Below are positions 6,228 through 11,125 of a DNA stretch of 11,125 nt, piece after piece. The number at the start of each line of letters is the position of its first letter. The first letter of the stretch is position 1. Both the position numbers and the translations under genes were made by a program. The notes below the pieces were generated by a model. It was not told where the DNA came from. It worked only from the letters and a program-made list of their open reading frames with translations, and made no database searches. The DNA lies in contig CAMYMP010000680.1 in assembly GCA_947259435.1 (NCBI GenBank), positions 1 through 11,125 on the forward strand, written 5' to 3'. The stretch comes from an uncultured Woeseiaceae bacterium (GTDB lineage: Bacteria; Pseudomonadota; Gammaproteobacteria; Woeseiales; Woeseiaceae).

Positions 6228-8006
6228 TCAGTTCCAACGATATTTCAATTCGACGAGTCCACTGCGCTCCTGCATGCGGAAGTTCGCGGCGGTTTCGTAC
6301 TCGGTGTCGAGCAAATTTTCGATGCGCGCGTGAACAGTCCAGCGCTTGCCAAGACTGATCTGCCCCGAGAGATTAGCGAGAACATAACCGTCCAGCTTGA
6401 CGCCGCCAAAGTCCTCTCGCTTTCCGCTTGCGACAAGCGACACGCCGACGCGGTGTGAGCCAATATCCTGTGTGTACGAGAGCGTCGCGGTTTCTTCGGC
6501 GCGGCGCAACAGGCGTTCGCCTGTCGCCGCATTGTCGGCCCTCTGCTTCGAGACTTCGGTCCGAATCACGAAGCGATCACCACGATATTCGTATCCGAGC
6601 TGCGCGCCGCGTATCTTCGCCCTGGCGATATTCTGCAGTTCAAAAGTCTGCAGATCGAATTCGATCAGGTCATCGATGTCATTGCCGTAAAGCTCGATAT
6701 CGGCGCTGTGCCCATTACCCGGTGAGTAGCGAAGTCCGATCTGCGCCTCGTCGGCAAGTTCGGGTTTCAAGCCCGGATTGCCGCCGAAGCCGAATCGATC
6801 CGTAGCGTCTGGCGCCCTGAATGCGTGGCCCAGGCCGGCGTTCAGTGTCCAGGCAGCATCGATTTCATAGGCATACTCGGCGTTCCATGTCGTGTGGTTA
6901 CCGAAGGCCTGATGATCGGTCAGTCGGATAGCGACGAAGGTCTTATGCCTGTCTCGTGACCACTGGTCCTGCAGGAAGGCAGCACGTACGGCGGTTTTTT
7001 CGTCAAAACCGGTACCGAACGACAGCGTCGATGCGGTTTCGTCCATGGCAAACAGCCCACCCGTGACCGTATGACCCGCAAAGGCCTGACTGTACTGCCA
7101 GTCGATACTGATACGATCTGACTCGACGAAGTCGTCCAGCTGGGTCTGCGCGATCTCGTCCTGCATAAAAGACGCGACGAGTGTGCTCGTTGCCTTGTCA
7201 GAGATTTTGGAGCTGAGCTCAAAAGCCGTCGTTGAGTTCTTGAAGTCCTGATCCACAGGGTTCAAAAAGAAGTCCAGGTATTCCGCAGTACCGTCCGTTT
7301 GCCAGTGGCGAATACTGATTTCGTTGCTGCCGAAGCGCCGCGCAGCGTAAAGATTGGCCGAGAGGTTATTGTAGCCGCGCTTGATGTCCGAGTCCGTGCG
7401 CGGCGCATAGCCTTCGGTCGACTGCCAGTCCAACGTAATGCCGAACTCGCCGTTCGGACCATGATTGCCGCCCGATAGATAGCCCGATCGGGTGTCGAAG
7501 CTACCCGCGCCAACGCTGCTTTCGAGGTAAGCGTCCTTGGCCCGGCGCGTGATGATGTTGATCACGCCGCCGATCGCATCGGTGCCGAACAGTGCCGAGC
7601 GCGCGCCCTTTACGATTTCGACACGCTCGATGATCTCGGGCGCGATGTGTTGAATCGCCGCGCCGCCGAGAGTGCCGGGATTTATGCGGACACCGTCAAT
7701 CAGGACGAGCGTGTGATTGCTTTCGGTGCCGCGCAAAAATATGGATGACGCCTGACCTGGCCCACCATTGCGACCGATGTCGATACCTGCCTCGAAACGC
7801 AGTAGCTCTGCAAGATCAGCGGCGAGCGACAGCTCGATATCTTCACGTGTAATCACAGTGACCGGCACGATCGCATCGCCTAGCGGAATCTCCGTTCGGG
7901 TCGCGGTAACAATGAGCAGGTCGCCAGGGGCCGCGTCGGCCGCGGCAGCAACGTCGGCGATTGCCAACGACAGCATCATGGCCGCAACTGCAGCTCGAAT
8001 AGGCAT
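6228..8006 (-). CDS. btuB: TonB-dependent cobalamin receptor BtuB
   Basis: An outer-membrane receptor for vitamin B12, 592 residues, energised by TonB-ExbBD. ATG 8006 is chosen because GGAGAG (8011-8016) sits four bases upstream and a clean Sec signal peptide follows; the frame also extends upstream to 8057, but that lies in the riboswitch leader. The TonB box DLLIVTATR (29-37) closely matches the E. coli BtuB pattern. The plug domain spans about 45-155 (VTVITREDI, LRGTESNHTLVLIDGVRIN, VEIVKGARSALFGTDAIGGVINIIT). The remainder is the 22-strand barrel with the late LGHAFRAPDATDRFGFGG and NLLDTEYETAANF segments. The last residues are R-W-N, so the final aromatic is penultimate rather than terminal. 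A cobalamin riboswitch upstream fixes the substrate assignment with unusual certainty. pduO follows. Confidence 0.97.
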   Translation of the reverse strand: MPIRAAVAAMMLSLAIADVAAAADAAPGDLLIVTATRTEIPLGDAIVPVTVITREDIELSLAADLAELLRFEAGIDIGRNGGPGQASSIFLRGTESNHTLVLIDGVRINPGTLGGAAIQHIAPEIIERVEIVKGARSALFGTDAIGGVINIITRRAKDAYLESSVGAGSFDTRSGYLSGGNHGPNGEFGITLDWQSTEGYAPRTDSDIKRGYNNLSANLYAARRFGSNEISIRHWQTDGTAEYLDFFLNPVDQDFKNSTTAFELSSKISDKATSTLVASFMQDEIAQTQLDDFVESDRISIDWQYSQAFAGHTVTGGLFAMDETASTLSFGTGFDEKTAVRAAFLQDQWSRDRHKTFVAIRLTDHQAFGNHTTWNAEYAYEIDAAWTLNAGLGHAFRAPDATDRFGFGGNPGLKPELADEAQIGLRYSPGNGHSADIELYGNDIDDLIEFDLQTFELQNIARAKIRGAQLGYEYRGDRFVIRTEVSKQRADNAATGERLLRRAEETATLSYTQDIGSHRVGVSLVASGKREDFGGVKLDGYVLANLSGQISLGKRWTVHARIENLLDTEYETAANFRMQERSGLVELKYRWN

Positions 8007-8008
8007 GT

Positions 8009-8070
8009 GTCTCTCCAGTGCGTGCCGCCCGCACGCGAATACGATCGTGAGTATCACGGTGCGAAGAGAC
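8009..8070 (-). promoter_or_regulatory. Probable SD-sequestering expression platform of the btuB riboswitch
   Basis: On the btuB mRNA, GUCUCUUC (8070 to 8063) can pair with GGAGAGAC (8016 to 8009), eight pairs with one G-U, which covers the btuB Shine-Dalgarno. Between the arms are two perfect hairpins, CGUGA-UAC-UCACG (8058 to 8046) and GCGUGC-GGGCG-GCACGC (8037 to 8021), so the whole forms a closed three-way structure. This suits translational control by the cobalamin aptamer upstream. The pairings are read directly; the switching mechanism is inferred, and I did not find the alternative antisequestor pairing. Confidence 0.55.
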
Positions 8071-8129
8071 TGCAGGGACGGCTACGTTGCGCGTCCGAAC
8101 CTGCGCCCGCCGCGCCGCTCGTGGTTCAC

Positions 8130-8262
8130 GAGGCCGGTCTCCGGAATGTTTCGAACCAGGGGCTACGGTTTAACTCGATCACCGTTGCGGGGGCAGCGTC
8201 GGATTGAGCATAATTTTCATGCCACACCAACTTCCCGTTCACCCGATTGTGCCTAACCGGGT
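8130..8262 (-). ncRNA. Cobalamin riboswitch aptamer upstream of btuB
   Basis: The minus strand carries the hallmark cobalamin-aptamer elements in the right order. These are a P1 5' arm CCGGUU (8260 to 8255), CGGGUGAACGGGAAG (8245 to 8231), the junction core GCUGCCCCCGCAACGGU (8197 to 8181), and the B12 box CCGGAGACCGGCC (8144 to 8132), whose GACCGG pairs with the 5' arm. A six-pair hairpin CUCGUG-AAC-CACGAG (8132 to 8118) starts right at the end of the B12 box. Such RNAs bind adenosylcobalamin or related corrinoids and lower expression of uptake genes. It is preceded by a strong promoter and leads into btuB about 125 bases downstream. Ends are approximate. Confidence 0.93.
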
Positions 8263-8280
8263 TCACCTAGTGAGCGTCGT

Positions 8281-8309
8281 ACGATAGGCAGGCTATGCGG
8301 CCCTGTCAA
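8281..8309 (-). promoter_or_regulatory. Sigma70 promoter of the btuB-pduO unit
   Basis: The minus strand has a perfect -35 TTGACA (8304-8309), a 17-base spacer and a -10 TATCGT (8281-8286, four of six). Transcription would start near 8274, about 12-14 bases before the first stem of the cobalamin riboswitch, the expected distance for an RNA that must include the full aptamer. The strong consensus suggests control is mainly through the riboswitch. Confidence 0.75.
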
Positions 8310-8325
8310 GCGAGGCACCGTACGC

Positions 8326-8354
8326 TTGTTTCTTTACCGCCGAGCGGCCATAGT
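8326..8354 (+). promoter_or_regulatory. Weak candidate promoter for the hisN-family gene
   Basis: On the plus strand, TTGTTT (8326-8331) and CATAGT (8349-8354) are spaced by 17 bases, with start near 8361 and about 30 bases of leader to GTG 8391. The match is modest (three and four of six). It lies back to back with the btuB promoter. Low confidence, motif only. Confidence 0.28.
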
Positions 8355-8390
8355 TGCGCCGATCGCATGCAGTGATCTGCAAGGACTAAT

Positions 8391-9190
8391 GTGGAAGCCT
8401 ACGACGACAATAACTCGTCAGATTATCTTCGTATTGCGCTGGAGGCAGCGCGTGCCGCCGCCGGGATTAGCCGCCAGTACTATGCCGGCAACTTCACGGT
8501 AACGACGAAAGCCGACATGACGCCTGTGACGCAAGCCGATATAGAATGCGAGCATGCAATACGCGAAACGAAATCATTCTCAGGCGCTTTCCCGAGCATG
8601 GTTTTTATGGCGAAGAGCTGGGCCGCACGCGTGACGACGCTGAATATCTCTGGCTCGTCGATCCGATCGACGGCACCAAGAGCTTCGTCCGGCAGTACCC
8701 GTTTTTCTCGACGCAGATCGCGCTGATGCACCGCGGCAAAATCATTCTCGGCGTATCGAGTGGCACGATGATGGACGAGCTCGCCTGGGCGGAAAATGGT
8801 CAGGGGGCCTGGCTCAACGGGCATCGAATATCCGTAAGCGATATCGACGATGTCGATCGCGCTGCCGTGTCGACCGGTAACCTCAGATCTCTGGCGATGA
8901 GCGAGGGCTGGGCAAAGCTGGCCGAAATCATTTCGCGCGCAGACCGGACACGAGGTTACGGCGACTTCTATCACTACCATCTTCTTGCTGCGGGCAAAAT
9001 CGAGGCCGTGATCGAATCCGACGTCAATATCCTGGACATTGCGGCATTGTCCGTGATCGTTGCCGAGGCCGGAGGGGCGTTCACCGACCTGAATGGCAAC
9101 GCCATCGGGCTCGAGACCCGGTCTGTGCTTGCGACCAACAAGGCGCTGCACGACGATTATCTTGCGCGCTTAAAAGGTTGGGTTGCCTGA
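8391..9190 (+). pseudogene. hisN: Histidinol-phosphatase (inositol monophosphatase family), frameshifted
   Basis: Two overlapping frames together encode one HisN-type phosphatase, which would dephosphorylate L-histidinol phosphate in histidine synthesis. The first frame starts at GTG 8391 with AAGGA at 8381-8385 and carries the N-terminal helices and TPVTQAD. The second frame carries RRFPEHGFYGEELG, the metal-binding WLVDPIDGTKSF, and GDFYHYHLLAAGK plus NILDIAALSVIVAEAGG near the C-terminus. They are joined across CGAAACGAAA (8564-8573), an exact tandem copy of CGAAA. Removing one copy restores a single frame of 264 residues, the usual length, reading IREIILRRFPEHG. Initiation at ATG 8546 would give a 214-residue product that keeps the metal ligands but lacks about 50 N-terminal residues. 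Related IMPase-family phosphatases are possible. The 3' end overlaps the btuD gene by 21 bases. Confidence 0.85.
8564..8573 (+). repeat. 5-base tandem duplication CGAAA x2 inside hisN
   Basis: Two adjacent exact copies, 8564-8568 and 8569-8573. This adds five bases relative to the reading frame expected from the protein family, and is the sole cause of the frame break. Deleting either copy gives ATA CGC GAA ATC ATT CTC, which matches the family spacing between the VTxAD motif and FPxHG exactly. Confidence 0.8.
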
Positions 9191-9967
9191 CGCTGCGACA
9201 AACAGTTTATGCGAGCGCCAGCCAACGGTCTCCATAGGCGTCGCAAACAGCTCACTGAGCCGGGACTCGGTCATGACGTCTTGACTCGTGCCGAGTTCCC
9301 ATCGGCCGTCGCCAAAAAGCAGCAGACAGCGATCCGCAAACCGCACCGCGAGATTTACGTCATGCAGGCAGGCTATTATTCCGGCGCCCGAATCGGCCAG
9401 ATGCCGGAAAACCTGCAGCGCATCGAGCTGGTGCGCCGGATCGAGGTGATTGGTCGGCTCGTCGAGCAGATACACGTCAGGGTCCTGCGTCAACACCTGT
9501 GCAATTGCGAGCCGGCGGCGCTCACCGCCCGATAAGGTCAGTACGTCGCGCGCCGCCAGCTGATCGAGGCCCACAGTTTGCAGCGCATCCTTGGCAACGG
9601 CGTGGTCTTGCGCTGACTCCCAGCGAAACCGGTCAATGTGCGGATGGCGGCCTATAAGGACGGTGTCCAGCACGGTCGCCGGAAAGATGTCGTCGACGAC
9701 CTGCGGCAACAGCGCCAGGTGTTGCGCAACGGCCTGTCGTTGCTTTTGGCGTATGTCCTCGTCGAGGAGCAACACCTGTCCGCCAGCAGGTGGCCGGAGT
9801 CCAGCAAGCGTCAGTAGCGTGAGTGATTTGCCGGCGCCATTTTGTCCGAGGACTGCGACGAGTTCACCTTTGCGCAGCGAGAGATTCAGGTTGTCGACGA
9901 GCATGCGGCCCGGCACGCTGACGCGAATGTCGTTGCAGGAGAGCAGTGGATGATCTTGCGCTGCCAT
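9170..9967 (-). CDS. btuD: ABC transporter ATPase, BtuD/FecE type
   Basis: A 265-residue cytoplasmic ATPase of the cobalamin/siderophore/heme importer group. Walker A GQNGAGKS is at 41-48, Q-loop LLPQ at 86-89, the group-typical FPATVLDTVLIGRHPH at 95-110, signature LSGGE at 145-149, Walker B VYLLDE at 165-170, and the switch histidine in CLHD (200-203). All catalytic elements are intact. With btuB, pduO and a BtuF-like gene nearby, cobalamin is the likeliest cargo, although HmuV/FecE-type function cannot be excluded by sequence alone. ATG 9967 has only a weak SD (GAGCGG). It lies 19 bases after the metalloprotease-like gene on the same strand, so they are probably co-transcribed. No permease (BtuC) is adjacent. 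Its stop lies inside the 3' end of hisN. Confidence 0.88.
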   Translation of the reverse strand: MAAQDHPLLSCNDIRVSVPGRMLVDNLNLSLRKGELVAVLGQNGAGKSLTLLTLAGLRPPAGGQVLLLDEDIRQKQRQAVAQHLALLPQVVDDIFPATVLDTVLIGRHPHIDRFRWESAQDHAVAKDALQTVGLDQLAARDVLTLSGGERRRLAIAQVLTQDPDVYLLDEPTNHLDPAHQLDALQVFRHLADSGAGIIACLHDVNLAVRFADRCLLLFGDGRWELGTSQDVMTESRLSELFATPMETVGWRSHKLFVAASGNPTF

Positions 9968-9986
9968 CCGCTCAGCCTAGCCCAAG

Positions 9987-10757
9987 CTAATCGATAAGAC
10001 GAATCTCGCTAGCTGTCTGCGGACCGATCACGGTGTACTTGAGGCTCTTTGGAATGACGGCGTCGTTTGCCGCGAGTGCGATTCGTCCGCCCATTATTTC
10101 GGCGTAGCGCTGCGGGTAAAGTGGCTTACGATCCGGTTCGGCCAAACCGTCCGGCGGCAACGGCTGCCCGTCCGCCGGGTCGTACTTGTCTGTTGCGCCG
10201 AGCGTGTGCAGAAACTCGTGCGCGATGATGACATTGTTGCCGCCCTTATGTCGGCGACTGGCGTACGCATTCACGATGCCTATCATGCCCTTTTGCATTC
10301 CAACCGAGTTCTCGAGCATCAGCGGGTGGTCCGGGCCGTGGTACCGAACGAATATTCGCACGTCCGGTTCGATCGAATCCTGCTCACCGGCCGTGCTCGA
10401 CGCCCACCAGCGCAACTTCAGAGACCACAGCACGATATCGAAGGTTCCTGAACCTGGCTCGATAGCCGGGGGCTGTTCGTTGATCGGCCGCCCGAGTTCC
10501 ATGCGCAAAGGGCGACTCAGCGACTTGCCGTAGCGCTCGGTTTCGCGCGCGATGAACTCCTCGATCCCCGTGAAGTCATCGCTTTCCAGGCGGCTGATGT
10601 ATTCGGCACTCGCCTCACTGCCGTCGGCGTTAATCGGGTAAATCTTTACCCAGAGGCTGTTATTCCAGTCGGTGCTGCGCGCCTGGCTCAGCCACGTGCT
10701 CAGAGCCACAAATAGCAGAATGAACAAAAGCACGGCGATTCGAATAACTTTGAACAT
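9987..10757 (-). CDS. Membrane-anchored putative zinc metalloprotease
   Basis: A 256-residue protein with an uncleaved-looking N-terminal membrane segment (about 5-24) and a large, probably periplasmic domain. The segment IIAHEFLHTLGATDKYD (177-193) is a zinc site of the form HExxHxxGxxD: H180 and H184 as ligands, E181 as catalytic base and D190 as third ligand, as in some metzincin-like peptidases such as snapalysin. An EIMGG (220-224) some 30 residues later could be the Met-turn. WSLKLRWWAS (111-120) and DVRIFVRYH (132-140) look like the core strands. I do not recognise a named family. It is upstream of, and probably co-transcribed with, the BtuD-like ATPase. ATG 10757 has no clear SD. Confidence 0.82.
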   Translation of the reverse strand: MFKVIRIAVLLFILLFVALSTWLSQARSTDWNNSLWVKIYPINADGSEASAEYISRLESDDFTGIEEFIARETERYGKSLSRPLRMELGRPINEQPPAIEPGSGTFDIVLWSLKLRWWASSTAGEQDSIEPDVRIFVRYHGPDHPLMLENSVGMQKGMIGIVNAYASRRHKGGNNVIIAHEFLHTLGATDKYDPADGQPLPPDGLAEPDRKPLYPQRYAEIMGGRIALAANDAVIPKSLKYTVIGPQTASEIRLID

Positions 10758-10882
10758 GGCAATATGCAGCGTTGGTCCTGGCCGGAAAACCGATTAAGCC
10801 ATTTTTGAGGTTGCGTGGCCCGGGTTCAGTTCGCAAAATCTGCGACGCGCCCTGATCATTGGCGCACAGTGTGAACCTCGTC

Positions 10883-10911
10883 ATTTAAGCCTGGCCAGGC
10901 TGTCTGCGCAA
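10883..10911 (-). promoter_or_regulatory. Candidate promoter with palindromic spacer for the metalloprotease-btuD unit
   Basis: On the minus strand TTGCGC (10906-10911) and TTAAAT (10883-10888) are 17 bases apart (three and four of six matches). The spacer is nearly filled by the perfect 14-base palindrome AGCCTGGCCAGGCT (10888-10901). Transcription would start near 10876, leaving a leader of about 120 bases before ATG 10757 in which I see nothing else. The palindrome could be an operator. Confidence 0.35.
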
Positions 10912-10943
10912 ACAAAAAGCCCCGCGGCGTGAGCGGCGGGGCT
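10910..10943 (-). terminator. Rho-independent terminator, minus strand
   Basis: An 8-pair GC-rich stem AGCCCCGC/GCGGGGCT (10918-10925 with 10936-10943) encloses a 10-base loop with an inner GC-GUGA-GC turn. On the minus strand it is followed by TTTTTGTTT (10918 to 10910), a good U-tract, so it ends a transcript coming from the right edge. On the plus strand the following bases are only T-rich, and no plus-strand gene needs ending here. Confidence 0.85.
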
Positions 10944-10961
10944 AATCTCTCTTTCTTTTTA

Positions 10962-11123
10962 TCAAAAGAGGTAACTGCTAAATCGGTAACCGGATACAGA
11001 GATATTATTATTATTGGATCTGGATTTTATTGTTTTTGTAGTTATTGTTCTTCTGGCGTCTAAATCCTGTATGTAGCCGTTTGTGATACCAACTGCAGTT
11101 ACACTTCGCTTGGGCAGGGTATT
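10962..11123 (-). CDS. Possible 3' end of a minus-strand gene (partial)
   Basis: On the minus strand one frame is open from the window edge to TGA at 10962-10964, giving 53 residues ending in SVSGYRFSSYLF. The strong terminator begins about 20 bases after this stop, the usual place for the end of a gene. Against it, the stretch is AT-rich (GC at third positions is only about one third, against well over half in the neighbours), uses ATA and AGA codons, and contains an AAT x4 run coding for four Asn. An open frame of this length could arise by chance. The terminal Phe and alternating residues might fit an outer-membrane protein, but I cannot assign a family. If not coding, it is the 3' untranslated part of a minus-strand transcript. 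Confidence 0.4.
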   Translation of the reverse strand, partial: NTLPKRSVTAVGITNGYIQDLDARRTITTKTIKSRSNNNNISVSGYRFSSYLF

Positions 11124-11125
11124 AA

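Noticed and set aside
7768..8256. A 162-codon plus-strand frame across the btuB start and riboswitch
   Set aside because: It overlaps the btuB signal peptide and the conserved aptamer core; composition is Ser/Arg/Ala-rich as expected of a GC-rich shadow frame.
8546..8600. Programmed ribosomal frameshifting to join the two hisN frames
   Set aside because: There is no canonical X-XXY-YYZ slippery site with a downstream structure, and an exact 5-base duplication explains the break completely.
8480..9151. A 223-codon open frame on the minus strand opposite hisN
   Set aside because: It is the antisense shadow of hisN. The plus-strand product carries all the family motifs, whereas the minus product has no recognisable features.
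11004..11015. ATT x4 run as a phase-variation microsatellite
   Set aside because: A trinucleotide run of four units would only change Asn number in frame and is too short to suggest switching.

Overview
The window looks like chromosomal DNA of a free-living gammaproteobacterium. It has moderately high GC, dense coding, AmpD/AmpE, a cobalamin riboswitch in front of btuB, a type IV pilin and several lipoproteins. I see no phage, insertion sequence, CRISPR, tRNA or rRNA. Genus cannot be set from the sequence alone.

Layout, left to right. (1) 1-219 is the 3' end of an unrecognised plus-strand gene. (2) 377-1455 holds two translationally coupled small lipoproteins that share a W-x-x-D-I-x-M-x-M core. 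(3) 1479-2763 on the minus strand holds rsmE (16S rRNA U1498 methyltransferase) and downstream of it a single type IV pilin with its own likely promoter. (4) 2826-5650 on the plus strand is a tight run: ampD, ampE, a BtuF-like cobalamin-binding lipoprotein and an ArsN2-like GNAT, the last three with only short gaps or 4-base overlaps. (5) 5666-8006 on the minus strand is pduO-type cob(I)alamin adenosyltransferase and btuB. They are driven by a near-consensus sigma70 promoter (8281-8309) and a cobalamin riboswitch (about 8130-8262), with a plausible Shine-Dalgarno-sequestering expression platform. (6) 8391-9190 on the plus strand is a histidinol-phosphatase gene (hisN family) broken by a 5-base tandem duplication. 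(7) 9170-10757 on the minus strand is a BtuD/FecE-type ABC ATPase and a membrane-anchored HExxHxxGxxD metalloprotease-like protein of unknown function. (8) The right edge, 10910-11125, is AT-rich. It has a strong minus-strand intrinsic terminator and probably the last 53 codons of a minus-strand gene.

The unifying theme is cobalamin salvage: outer-membrane receptor (BtuB), periplasmic binding protein (BtuF), ABC ATPase (BtuD-like) and adenosylation enzyme (PduO) all lie within about 6 kb. They are in three separate transcription units, and no BtuC permease is visible. AmpD/AmpE (peptidoglycan recycling) is coupled to BtuF, and AmpE belongs to the same broad superfamily as the cobalamin-biosynthesis membrane protein CobD/CbiB.

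The most useful second looks are the hisN pentanucleotide duplication, the riboswitch expression platform, the missing permease and the metalloprotease-like protein. I did not find a convincing wholly new system.
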